A DNA stretch of 34,551 nucleotides from positions 1-34,551 of the forward strand of contig JASMJM010000089.1 of assembly GCA_030749725.1 (NCBI GenBank). Reading direction: 5' to 3'. Origin of the DNA: Pseudomonadales bacterium (GTDB lineage: Bacteria; Pseudomonadota; Gammaproteobacteria; Pseudomonadales; Azotimanducaceae). How positions within the stretch are numbered: position 1 is the first letter of the stretch; every line of letters begins with the position of its first letter. The notes below the pieces were generated by a model that made no database searches, was not told the origin of the DNA, and saw only the letters and a list, made by a program, of their open reading frames with translations. Positions 1-8,113 of this stretch are shown in pieces. A program made the translations under genes and the position numbers.

Positions 1-121
1 CACTGCGAACGTTTTTCTCAAGTTGTCTCTTTTGTTCCGGTGTAAGTATGATCCGAGGTGCAACCGCCATGAGTGTTACCTAACGCCATTGAAGAAGTCC
101 TCATTCTATCATAAATATGAT

Positions 122-1777
122 TTGTATAGGACAGTACACTACTATTATTTCCTGGCAAGGCTGAGAAATGCCCTGCGTCTGTTTGTTAGTGCGCTAAGGC
201 GCCCTCACAACTTTGTCATCAGCCTGATTCTTTTCATCTTTATAGTGGGCTGTCTGATATTTTTCTTTTTCGTCTTGGGTCCGACAATACAAGACCAGGT
301 CAGCGAGTTTCCAACCATGAATCCACTCGACTGGGTCGGTACATTTATGTGGGGCGTCGTTGCGTTGTATTTAGTATGCTGGCCCTTTAGCGTACGACTT
401 GGTCGTTCGCTTGCCTTCCAACAGTCTGAGATTGAATTCTTGACTGCGGCGCCACTCGCTCCTCAGCAACTCATCTCCCACAGGATTCTGGTTTTTCAAC
501 CGATCATCTTGCTCAACGCAGTGGTCACGTCTGTGTTCCTGGCAGCTTTATTTCACAGTTCTTTTCTCAGATTATCGATATTCCTGTTTATCTGGTTCAG
601 TCTAGGATTGATGTGCGAATTCTGTCTGGGATATTTCGCCAGCTACTTTGCCAGGACCCGGCACGGTTACCTTACATGGATGCTCTCGTTATTGCTGACC
701 GGTGGACTGGGGTGCGCAGCCTTGTTAACCGTCTTCCAAGCACAGAATCTGTTTGGTGAAATCGGCCGGTTCACTGAAACGCCAGCCTTCCAAGTGGTGA
801 TAGAACCGATGGAACAACTACTTGAGCCGGCGTTCTCGCAGTCCTGGTCAGACTTCGCAGTAGCGATCTGGTTTCCAATATTGGTCTGGTTTACGGTCAC
901 GCTGATATTCTTCACACGCCCATTCGATCTTGCAGACTTTGTCGATTTGGACACGGGGGCCGAAACAGCACCCACCAGAAGTATTGTCGTAGAAAGGACA
1001 GCTGGTCGAAACAGTATACTTAAGCTAGCAGCGACCGGCCCAAATTGGCGAGCAGTCGCGTGGAAGAACCTGATGGGTATCTCACGAATTTGGCAATCCA
1101 GCCCGTTGCGTTGGCTGCTACTCAGCTATCTCCTAATCCTCATCCCACTTAGCTTCGTACCCTTGTCAGGCGGCTTTCAGATCTTCGGCGCCACCGTTGC
1201 CATGACGGTTATCATGTGGACTCTTGTACTGGGTCCGCAGACGATGCAAGCCGGACTGAAGAGTGATATGCCGTACTTTGATGTCTTGAAGTCGATGCCA
1301 CTGCATGGTCCCGAACTCGTATTTGGTGAGGTAATCGCGCCCTTCTTGATACTGTGTGGAATTCTACTCCTCCGGTTTGTGTTAGCGATGACGGTGGGTG
1401 GTCCGTTATACAATCCGAGATCAACGCTTATCATACCTCTACTATTCGGTGTGATCGCAATCAAGCTCACCATGAGGAATCTACTTCTGCTATACCTGCC
1501 GGACTTCTCTAATCTAAACCAGAAGGTGACCAAGGACCCAATTCTTGCAGGTCTGGTGAGTTCGGTCGCATTTACCATCCTGTTGATTCCAGCAGCCGTG
1601 GTTAGCGGCTTGGTTTTTGGGATCGGTTATCTGTCTGGCGCTGAATCACTGTGGTTTTCCGCCATTTACATAAATGCCGGCAGCTTGGTACTATTTCTGG
1701 AGTGTTTCTTGTTGATTCATTTTTCAGAAGCACGTTACCAGAATTTCGATATCAGTCAGGAGAATATATCTCGATAG
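122..1777 (+). CDS. putative ABC exporter membrane subunit
   Basis: This is a polytopic membrane protein with about eight to ten hydrophobic stretches. The arrangement resembles the putative ABC exporter family (PF16962-like): an early segment rich in F and I, then a polar stretch carrying EIEFLTAAPLAPQQL, the kind of 'E-x-x-FL-x-x-APL' element found after the second membrane segment in that family, then further membrane spans. It would be the membrane half of an exporter whose ATPase is probably encoded just upstream, outside the window. The start is uncertain. The frame is open to the window edge, and TTG codons at 23, 89 and 122 are possible, none with a good SD. I prefer 122 because the earlier residues are cysteine-rich and unlike a membrane-protein N-terminus. 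A lipoprotein gene follows after 41 bases and may be co-transcribed. The family call is inferred from general resemblance, not from a catalytic motif. Confidence 0.68.
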   Translation: MYRTVHYYYFLARLRNALRLFVSALRRPHNFVISLILFIFIVGCLIFFFFVLGPTIQDQVSEFPTMNPLDWVGTFMWGVVALYLVCWPFSVRLGRSLAFQQSEIEFLTAAPLAPQQLISHRILVFQPIILLNAVVTSVFLAALFHSSFLRLSIFLFIWFSLGLMCEFCLGYFASYFARTRHGYLTWMLSLLLTGGLGCAALLTVFQAQNLFGEIGRFTETPAFQVVIEPMEQLLEPAFSQSWSDFAVAIWFPILVWFTVTLIFFTRPFDLADFVDLDTGAETAPTRSIVVERTAGRNSILKLAATGPNWRAVAWKNLMGISRIWQSSPLRWLLLSYLLILIPLSFVPLSGGFQIFGATVAMTVIMWTLVLGPQTMQAGLKSDMPYFDVLKSMPLHGPELVFGEVIAPFLILCGILLLRFVLAMTVGGPLYNPRSTLIIPLLFGVIAIKLTMRNLLLLYLPDFSNLNQKVTKDPILAGLVSSVAFTILLIPAAVVSGLVFGIGYLSGAESLWFSAIYINAGSLVLFLECFLLIHFSEARYQNFDISQENISR

Positions 1778-1818
1778 ATTGTGTGGGCGAGTCACATCAA
1801 AACGAATGGGAGAGTCTC

Positions 1819-2550
1819 ATGAAGACCATGCTGAAAATTGGCGTAAGCGTCACGTTAGTATTAACCCTGTTGGGGTGCCAACTCACTGGGGGTCGTCTCA
1901 GTGAGGTCGACCAAATCATCGACAGGTACTTCGAAGCCACCGGCGGACGGGCGGCAAATGAGGCGATCACGAGCCTGAAACTCAAAGGCGGTGCGTACGT
2001 TGCCACTGCGGGCCTCGACACGGATATGATGGTCTACTACAAAAACGGGAACTACAAGCGCGTCATCGAAATCCCCGGCATGTTCCAGGTAGTTATGGGT
2101 GTCACTGACGATATCCCGTGGCAATTGAATCCTTTGGAAGGCGACTCAATTCTACAAGGCGATCAGGCAGTCTACCAACGGGAAGATGCCAACATTAACC
2201 CGCTGATGGATTGGCGAGAGACCTATGAATCGGCCGAAATTACCGGTGAGGAAAATGGCGCGACGGTCGTGGTGTTCACGTCTCGCGGCGGGACCATAAA
2301 AACCCGTCATTTCGACAACGCCTCGGGGCTTCTGATCAAGGAAGTACAAAAGGACCCCACCGGTGGTTCCAGCACAGTCACCAGCAGCGACTACAAGAAA
2401 GTGGGTGATATCATGTTCTCTCACAAGACCGTTATCTCCTCCCCCGCGGCGGATATCGAGGTCACTATTACGACCGTGGAACTCAACGCGCAAATAGACG
2501 ACAGCACGTTCGACCTTCCCAGCGCCATACAGTCCCTGTTGAAGGACTGA
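1819..2550 (+). CDS. LolA/LolB-like outer-membrane lipoprotein
   Basis: A 243-residue lipoprotein. The N-terminus is a lipoprotein signal (MKTMLK, a hydrophobic core, then lipobox LLGC with Cys20). The mature part begins with DQIIDRYFEATGG, a pattern typical of the LolA-like beta-sheet lipoprotein-carrier fold, where an amphipathic helix precedes a half-barrel. The rest is strand-rich and ends in STFDLP, a common closing motif in these proteins. It is probably periplasmic or outer-membrane anchored and binds a lipid or lipoprotein. I chose the ATG at 1819 because GGGAGAG lies just upstream and the signal peptide starts there; an ORF open further upstream is not meaningful. It follows the exporter membrane subunit by 41 bases, so the pair may move or sort envelope lipid, but that link is inference. 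Confidence 0.8.
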   Translation: MKTMLKIGVSVTLVLTLLGCQLTGGRLSEVDQIIDRYFEATGGRAANEAITSLKLKGGAYVATAGLDTDMMVYYKNGNYKRVIEIPGMFQVVMGVTDDIPWQLNPLEGDSILQGDQAVYQREDANINPLMDWRETYESAEITGEENGATVVVFTSRGGTIKTRHFDNASGLLIKEVQKDPTGGSSTVTSSDYKKVGDIMFSHKTVISSPAADIEVTITTVELNAQIDDSTFDLPSAIQSLLKD

Positions 2551-2578
2551 CCGGCTGGCTGATTCAAATTCACCAATT

Positions 2579-2640
2579 CAGGACATCCATGGGATCACAC
2601 GGGTGTCCTGTGTTTATCCACGGGTGTCCTGTGTTTATCC
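2579..2640. terminator. hairpin with tandemly duplicated 3' arm, probable terminator
   Basis: CAGGACATCC (2579-2588) pairs with GGGTGTCCTG (2601-2610) over ten positions with one G-T wobble, downstream of the lipoprotein stop. A 21-base unit (2599-2619) is repeated exactly in tandem at 2620-2640, so the 3' arm occurs a second time at 2622-2631. The tail is only moderately T-rich. It lies between convergent genes and could serve both. Confidence 0.5.
2599..2640. repeat. two tandem 21-bp direct repeats
   Basis: Two identical 21-base units, ACGGGTGTCCTGTGTTTATC plus C, lie head to tail at 2599-2619 and 2620-2640 in the gap between the lipoprotein and the VOC gene. Confidence 0.95.
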
Positions 2641-2658
2641 TGATGTGTTTGTCTTGTC

Positions 2659-3018
2659 TTAGTCCTGCCTGGACCAGGTTCCGTAAACCTGGATGCGGTT
2701 GCCCTCAGGGTCGTCAAAATCGAAGGTCATAATCCCATCGGTGATGATCTTGGGTTTCCTGGTCCGAAAGCCGTATGCCCGTAGCCGTTCGTACAAGGGT
2801 CTGATTTCTTGCACAGTGAACATGAGCTTGGCCCGACCCCCACTGGGCTTAGTGCCTGAGTGCAGGCAGAGGACAGCGGCGCCGTCGCTCAGTAACGTCA
2901 CAAAACGGTGAGGCGGCAGTGCCTGATCGGGATCTCGGTGCAGCAACATCACCTCTTCGTAGAAGCGCGTGAGTTCTCGGATATCCTCACAGAACAGCAT
3001 TAAACCATCGAACTTCAT
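2659..3018 (-). CDS. VOC-family (glyoxalase/bleomycin-resistance fold) protein
   Basis: A 119-residue single-domain protein of the vicinal oxygen chelate superfamily. It shows the paired beta-alpha-beta-beta-beta modules: an N-terminal FDGLMLFCEDIRELTRFYEEV (strand plus 'D-x-x-FY' helix) and a C-terminal FDFDDPEGNRIQVYG, the usual 'DPxGN-x-I-x-x' metal-ligand strand. His46-like and Glu positions could bind metal, but the substrate cannot be told from sequence. ATG at 3018 is chosen over 3045 because GGAGCAAGCAGC gives an SD at good spacing and the fold starts right there. It is transcribed towards the lipoprotein gene and stands alone. Confidence 0.82.
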   Translation of the reverse strand: MKFDGLMLFCEDIRELTRFYEEVMLLHRDPDQALPPHRFVTLLSDGAAVLCLHSGTKPSGGRAKLMFTVQEIRPLYERLRAYGFRTRKPKIITDGIMTFDFDDPEGNRIQVYGTWSRQD

Positions 3019-3160
3019 GCTGCTTGCTCCGTCATTGTGCTGCATACTGTGTGAAAGCTCGGATGAGAAAACAGTCGGCTACGCTGCCAGAGAGGGGAGA
3101 CAAGGGGGTTGCTAACTAACAACTTATGGCGCGGTGGGGAATTATCGTATTCTGTTGCGG

Positions 3161-3397
3161 CTAGTCATAGATGCAGTCGCCAGTACCGTCGCACCATCCA
3201 CATTCAGCGTCATGGGTACAATCGAATACGTCAGACACTTCTATCTCACCAGAATCGACCCAAATGATTGTTTGCAGGTCGTCGATGTGATAGCTGATCT
3301 TGATCTGTTCTTTTATTTCAAGAACCATCGCTTCAGATGGCTCGCTGTTTCCGCTATGGGTATCGACATAGCGGACAGTGTCACCCACCTTGAACAT
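3161..3397 (-). CDS. small protein with a C-terminal cysteine cluster
   Basis: A 78-residue protein of unknown function. The first two thirds read like a small beta-barrel (FKVGDTVRYVDTHSG, then alternating strands). The last 20 residues hold four cysteines in CTHDAECGWCDGTGDC, a spacing that could bind zinc or an iron-sulfur cluster. A strong SD (GGGAGG, five bases before ATG) sits directly upstream, which is the main support for a real gene. It lies between the VOC gene and the molybdoenzyme operon on the same strand as both, but a strong terminator separates it from that operon. I do not recognise a family. An opposite-strand ORF over the same bases has no SD and no recognisable content. 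Confidence 0.7.
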   Translation of the reverse strand: MFKVGDTVRYVDTHSGNSEPSEAMVLEIKEQIKISYHIDDLQTIIWVDSGEIEVSDVFDCTHDAECGWCDGTGDCIYD

Positions 3398-3461
3398 CAA
3401 TACCTCCCGATTTCGGCTTGGTCAGGGCCAACTGCCATGCTGAGAATAGCACGCCGAACAG

Positions 3462-3500
3462 AAAAAGCCAGGCTTGACCTCCGGGTCAGGCCTGGCTTTT
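3462..3500 (-). terminator. strong terminator of the molybdoenzyme operon
   Basis: AAAAGCCAGGCTTGACC pairs with GGTCAGGCCTGGCTTTT around a TCCG loop, about 17 base pairs with one wobble. It starts ten bases after the stop of the iron-sulfur/flavin subunit. A and T runs on both flanks make it potentially bidirectional. Confidence 0.92.
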
Positions 3501-3510
3501 CAGAGCTTTC

Positions 3511-5547
3511 CTACGGGCGTTTCTTCGCCTTACTCACAATGGACGGCTCGATGACGTTTGAATAGACAAAACCGACTGCATCGTTTGCCTTGCCGTATTT
3601 GGCTGTCAGTTCTTCCATTGGTCCGGCATCCAATGCTCGCGGCGGGCACGCTTCGACACAGATAGGCATCTGTCCTTGGTCCCACCGTTCATAGCAGAGA
3701 TCGCACTTTTGCATCTTGGCTTTTCCCTCGATGGCAAATTGCGGCGCCGAATACGCACAGGCATCCTTACATAGATGCCCGGCACAGTTCATGCACCGCT
3801 CCGCTTCAGCCACCGCAGCATCGGCGTCGAAACCCAGTGCGACTTCCTCCCAACTGGAGGCCCGCTCCGCTACGGGGCGTAACGGCATCGATTGCCTCGC
3901 TTGCTTTTCGATTCCGGCAGGAATCTCTACCTGAATGTCTGCTTCCTGTTCGATATTCTCTGGTTGCACCCGGTCCGGTTGGACCCTGAGTACATCGCCC
4001 TGAAGGAAGCGATTCATGAAGAACGCCGCTCTCTGCCCGGTACTGATGGCAGTCACGATGCTTCCGGCGAGATCAAAGCTATCACCGGCTGAGAAGATAC
4101 CGCGTCGACCGGTCATCATCGTATCGGGATCGGCGGATACGGTACTCTTTGGACCACTTTCGATGTCACCACCAGCAGGCAGGCCTGACAGGTCCGGTGA
4201 CTGACCGATGGCAAAAATGACCGTATCGGCGGCCATCGTTTTTTCGCTGTCCTTGACCGTATCGAAGCTGGGTCGACCGTCCGCGTCGAATTTGAGTTTC
4301 GTAACCTCGACACACTCCACGCCGGCGACCTTGCCCCCCTCATCTACGACACCTACAGCGGACAGACCGGGTTGAATCACGACCCTTTCTTCGGCAGCTT
4401 GCTGGGTGTCCTCGGATTCAGCAGGCATGTCCCCCAGGCTGCCCTCGAGACAGATGACCTGCACGTCATCCGCACCCAGGCGGATGGCTGATCGAGCACA
4501 ATCCATGGCGACATTACCACCCCCGACAACCACAACTTTCTTACCGATCTTGGTATCGTTGCCCAGATTGACGTCCTTCAGGAAGGTGGTTCCGACGATG
4601 TTTCCGTCAAGGTCGGCTCCGGGAATACTCAGCTTGTGTCCCTTATGGGCGCCGAGGGCCAGCAGGACCGCGCCATACTCCCCTGCAAGCAGGTCGTCCA
4701 GGCCTTTGCCCAGATCAATGGCGGCGTTGGTTTTGATGTCCACGCCAAGCGCCTCAATGTAGTCGATGTCCCGTTGCAGCACTTCCCGTGGTAAACGATA
4801 GGTCTGGCCACCGACGGCAAGCATGCCGCCGACTACAGGCAATGCCTCAAACACAGTCACACCGTAGCCCATCCTGATGAGATCGTAAGCTGCGCCTAAT
4901 CCTGCGGGCCCCGAACCGACAATCGCTACCTTGTGATCCTCCGTCTGTTCGATTCTCGCCGGCGCCTCATAGGGAACGTTGTCGGCTACAAACCCCTTGA
5001 GGGACATGATAGCGACTGGCTCATCCACGTCCTTGCGACGGCATGCCGTCTCACAGGGATGCAGACAGACCCGTCCGCACACCGATGGCAGCGGCATGTG
5101 CTGTCGAATCAGTTCCAGAGCTTCCTTGTTCTTGCCCTTTGCGATCAGGGCAACGTAAGCCGGAATATGCAAGTGGGCCGGACAAGCGACCTGACAGGGG
5201 GCCGTCGCGGCACCGTAGTTGTGGCTCGCAGGCATCTTCGATTCGTCGATGATGCCACAGGGCTCATCGCCCCGGCACTTGTCCCGGTCCACGACAACGA
5301 CGCCATCTTCGGCCCGCTTGGTCACGGCTTGGTTAGGGCATACGAACGCACATACCGGTTCAGCGCAGTGGTAGCAGGGGGCCGCCAGATGGCTGACAAA
5401 CAGCTTCGGAAAATTGCCTGCTTCACGATAGTGTATTCTCATCCAGCTGGCGGGACCGGCGGGCGTATCGTGCCAGTCTTTACACGCAACGGAACAGGCG
5501 AAACAGCCCGTGCATCGGGCCTGGTCAAAATAGAATCCTCTTTGCAT
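3511..5547 (-). CDS. DmsB-like iron-sulfur subunit with inserted GltD-like FAD/NAD(P)H oxidoreductase module
   Basis: A 678-residue electron-transfer subunit. Residues 1-97 are the start of a DmsB/NrfC-type four-cluster ferredoxin: Cys12/15/18/22 and Cys58/61/66/70, then Cys91 of the third motif. At that point a whole GltD-like module intervenes: a helical iron-sulfur domain (Cys118, Cys122, CGRVCLHPCETAC at 157-169), FAD site VAIVGSGPAGLGAAYDL at 207, NAD(P)H site VVVVGGGNVAMDCARSA at 338, and a second FAD contact AGDSFDLAGSI at 487. The DmsB sequence then resumes at ERCMNCAGHLCKDACAYSAP (585-602) and finishes with CDLC...CVEACPPRAL (615-638). It should pass electrons between NAD(P)H and the Mo-subunit encoded 13 bases upstream. 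The SD GGGAGAG precedes ATG 5547. No membrane segment is seen. The fusion is visible directly; the direction of electron flow is inferred. Confidence 0.9.
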   Translation of the reverse strand: MQRGFYFDQARCTGCFACSVACKDWHDTPAGPASWMRIHYREAGNFPKLFVSHLAAPCYHCAEPVCAFVCPNQAVTKRAEDGVVVVDRDKCRGDEPCGIIDESKMPASHNYGAATAPCQVACPAHLHIPAYVALIAKGKNKEALELIRQHMPLPSVCGRVCLHPCETACRRKDVDEPVAIMSLKGFVADNVPYEAPARIEQTEDHKVAIVGSGPAGLGAAYDLIRMGYGVTVFEALPVVGGMLAVGGQTYRLPREVLQRDIDYIEALGVDIKTNAAIDLGKGLDDLLAGEYGAVLLALGAHKGHKLSIPGADLDGNIVGTTFLKDVNLGNDTKIGKKVVVVGGGNVAMDCARSAIRLGADDVQVICLEGSLGDMPAESEDTQQAAEERVVIQPGLSAVGVVDEGGKVAGVECVEVTKLKFDADGRPSFDTVKDSEKTMAADTVIFAIGQSPDLSGLPAGGDIESGPKSTVSADPDTMMTGRRGIFSAGDSFDLAGSIVTAISTGQRAAFFMNRFLQGDVLRVQPDRVQPENIEQEADIQVEIPAGIEKQARQSMPLRPVAERASSWEEVALGFDADAAVAEAERCMNCAGHLCKDACAYSAPQFAIEGKAKMQKCDLCYERWDQGQMPICVEACPPRALDAGPMEELTAKYGKANDAVGFVYSNVIEPSIVSKAKKRP

Positions 5548-5560
5548 GCTGCGCTCTCCC

Positions 5561-7774
5561 TTACGTTGTGGATACTTCGACGAGGCATGACTTCAAAGCC
5601 GCAGCACCGCCAGGTGAATAGGTATCATTGGTCAGGACATTGACGCAGCCGTTGCGGCAGATCCCCTCCTCATCCGGTTCGAAATAGGTGCCTTCGTAGA
5701 TGGAAATCACACCGGGCAGGATTCTGCGCGTCACCCAGGCTGGGATGGCGAGTTTCCCCCTGTCGTTGAACACGTAGACCTCGTCACCGTCTTTGATGCC
5801 CCTCGGCTCCGCGTCAACCGGATTGATCCACATGGCATGGGGTTCCGTCTCTTCCAGCCACGCCACATTCTGCAACATGGAATGGGCCCTGACCCTGGGA
5901 TGAGGCGACAGCAATTGCAGCGGATACTTCTCCATCAATGGATCGTTACGGTCTTCCGGAGAAGTGATGTATTTTGCTACCGGCGGAACTTTGGGATCGT
6001 CCAGGTCGGCCAATCGTTGCGAAAAGAGTTCGATCTTGCCGGAAGGCGTCTTAAACGGATTATTCTCCGGATCTTCGATCTCTTTACGGAAGGCGACATA
6101 GGTGTCGTCCATCTTGATTCGGTGGATACCCTCTGCCTTGAACTTATCGTAGTCCTTGATGTGTTCCTTATATTCCGGATTGTTCTCGATGAAGAGCCGC
6201 AGCCATTCATCCTCGGTGTGCTCATCGAAATCATTGATGCCGAGTTTTTCGGCAAACAGATTACCGATCTGCCAGTCCGTCTTGCACTCTCCGAGCGGCT
6301 CGATGGCCTTGTTGGCATACGTCAAGTAGGGTCCGGAAGGCCAGGGCCGGGTCAGGTCGTTCTTTTCCGCGAAGCTCGAAACCGGCAGAACGATATCGCA
6401 ATAGCGCATCGTCGGAGTCAAAAATAGATCCTGGCCGCAAGTGAAATCCAAAGATTTCAGCGCCTTGTCGCCTTTGTTGAGATTGCCTCGCTGGGTCATG
6501 ACATTTCCCCCGGCGAACCAGGCAGCGTGGATGTCCGCCGGATACCCGGCAGCCGTGCCATGCAGCATGGCATCGAAAACCCGGTTGGTATGGATTCTTC
6601 GAACCAGCCTGAGGTTCAGATCCAGGGTACCCCGGATCGACGGTCCACCGGCTTCCGCAGGATTTCTCATCCCCGGAATGCCAGCCGAACGGAACATGTG
6701 TCCATAGGGTATGCCCATAAGACCGCCGCAGGCGCTGCCGCCGGGCTTGCCCACATTCCCCGTCATATTGGTGAGCGTAATAGCGGCACGGTTATACTGC
6801 TCGCCCATGCTGGCTCGCGCCGGGCCCTGGCAGTCCATCAGACAGGCGGGTTTGGTGGTGGCGTATTGCAGGGCCAGGTCCTCGATTCTCTGTGCGGGCA
6901 CACCGCATATCTTGGATGCCCACTCCGGCGTCTTTTCGATTCCGTCATCGGTGCCGAGAACGTAGTCTTTGAACACGTCGAATCCCACCGTGTATTTGTC
7001 GAGAAAAGTCTGGTCCTGGAGATTCTTCTTTACGATCACATTGGCCATGGCGGCCATCATGGCAGCATCCGTGCCCGGTATAATCGGTATCCATTCGTCG
7101 GCAAAGACAGCGCCAGTGTGCGTATAGCGGGGGTCGATCAAAATGATCGGAATGCCTTTCTCCTTGGCCTTGGTCAGATTGAGGATACAGTCGGTACCCG
7201 AAATCATTCTGACCGGATCCCAACCCCACATGATGATCAGTTTGGCGTTGAGCAGGTCTTCCCGACCGTGGCCAACCATCACATCGCCATAGGAGGACAT
7301 CACGGCATAGACGGCCCCCTCCGAAGAAATATTGCCATACAGCGTCGTGTACCCACCGAACATGGCCAGTGCCTTGGATAGTGAACCGGCAGTGTGCAAC
7401 GCCCCGAGGTGCCCTCCCGATGTAAAGAAAAGGCTCTTTTCACCGTATTTCTCCTTGACCCGGGTCAGATTTGTGACGATCGTATCCATCGCTTCGTCCC
7501 AGGAGATCCGTTCGAACTTCTTCTCCCCTCTTTCACCAACGCGTTTCATGGGGAATTTGAGACGATCTTTGTGGTAGATGAATTGGCGATACGCACGGCC
7601 TCGCAAACAGGCCCTGAGCTGTCCGTCAGAGTCGGCGTAATCGTCGCCCTCTATCCGGGTGATAACACCGTCATTGACATGAACCCTCAGCGGGCAACGC
7701 CCACCGCAGTCAAGGGATGATGTGCATCTGAAAAACTTCTCCCCTTCTATTACAGTTTGTGCTTCAACACTCAT
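5561..7774 (-). CDS. DmsA-like molybdopterin oxidoreductase catalytic subunit
   Basis: A 737-residue member of the DMSO reductase family. In order: an N-terminal 4Fe-4S domain (Cys17, Cys23, Cys27, then ACLRGR with Cys56), the molybdopterin domains with SWDEA at 91, a candidate Mo ligand serine in YGNISSEGA (Ser150, matching the Ser-ligand position of DmsA), IMWGWDPVRMISG, and the C-terminal molydopterin-dinucleotide barrel from about LLSPHPRVRAHSM onwards. The DmsA-like text CPLRVHVNDGVI and ACLRGR is clear. There is no twin-arginine signal, so it should stay in the cytoplasm, unlike DmsA. ATG 7774 is chosen for its AGGAGAAGGCT SD; upstream in-frame codons encode nothing family-like. It is followed after 13 bases by its iron-sulfur/flavin partner. 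The substrate is unknown: S- or N-oxides, or another oxo-transfer reaction. Confidence 0.9.
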   Translation of the reverse strand: MSVEAQTVIEGEKFFRCTSSLDCGGRCPLRVHVNDGVITRIEGDDYADSDGQLRACLRGRAYRQFIYHKDRLKFPMKRVGERGEKKFERISWDEAMDTIVTNLTRVKEKYGEKSLFFTSGGHLGALHTAGSLSKALAMFGGYTTLYGNISSEGAVYAVMSSYGDVMVGHGREDLLNAKLIIMWGWDPVRMISGTDCILNLTKAKEKGIPIILIDPRYTHTGAVFADEWIPIIPGTDAAMMAAMANVIVKKNLQDQTFLDKYTVGFDVFKDYVLGTDDGIEKTPEWASKICGVPAQRIEDLALQYATTKPACLMDCQGPARASMGEQYNRAAITLTNMTGNVGKPGGSACGGLMGIPYGHMFRSAGIPGMRNPAEAGGPSIRGTLDLNLRLVRRIHTNRVFDAMLHGTAAGYPADIHAAWFAGGNVMTQRGNLNKGDKALKSLDFTCGQDLFLTPTMRYCDIVLPVSSFAEKNDLTRPWPSGPYLTYANKAIEPLGECKTDWQIGNLFAEKLGINDFDEHTEDEWLRLFIENNPEYKEHIKDYDKFKAEGIHRIKMDDTYVAFRKEIEDPENNPFKTPSGKIELFSQRLADLDDPKVPPVAKYITSPEDRNDPLMEKYPLQLLSPHPRVRAHSMLQNVAWLEETEPHAMWINPVDAEPRGIKDGDEVYVFNDRGKLAIPAWVTRRILPGVISIYEGTYFEPDEEGICRNGCVNVLTNDTYSPGGAAALKSCLVEVSTT

Positions 7775-8113
7775 AGCCTTCTCCTGGTCAACGCTAACCC
7801 AACCGTTGTGCCTAGCGTCAGGTGAGTATACTGCCGTTTGACGACAGATTATCATGACATAACGCAATATTCTCAAATTTGGTCCGAAAGCTCGCCGGGG
7901 ACAAGCAGCCCAAGGTCTTCAGGTGGGACCTGCCGGCGCGATCAGCTCCTGAATGGTGCAAAAGGCAGAGGTCCAAGACGCCGGTCGGCAGCCTGGCCCT
8001 CCTGCAAAACGTGTAATTCCTTACCGAAAAGGTAAACTGGCAACTGGCAGACCACTGCTTGCTCCCGGTTATGCCTACTGCCGGTCGACGGCTGCAATCC
8101 TTTGCGAGACAGC
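7775..8113. other. divergent intergenic region with a possible structured element
   Basis: This 339-base gap between the divergent molybdoenzyme operon and the kinase gene must carry both promoters. No convincing -35/-10 pair stands out. CGCCGG (7893-7898) can pair with CCGGCG (7933-7938), enclosing a short inverted repeat CAGGT-GGG-ACCTG (7920-7932) that abuts the outer 3' arm. A further TTACC-GAAAA-GGTAA hairpin lies at 8021-8035. I see no coding sequence. Confidence 0.45.

Noticed and set aside
3134-3565. 143-codon plus-strand ORF
   Set aside because: It runs over the cysteine-tailed gene and the terminator hairpin, has no SD and no recognisable domain.
4933-5643. 236-codon plus-strand ORF inside the iron-sulfur/flavin gene
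   Set aside because: It is opposite an unambiguous multi-domain gene and shows no domain; long antisense frames are expected at this codon bias.
6527-7381. 284-codon plus-strand ORF inside the molybdopterin subunit gene
   Set aside because: Antisense shadow of a clear DmsA-like gene, without SD or family motifs.
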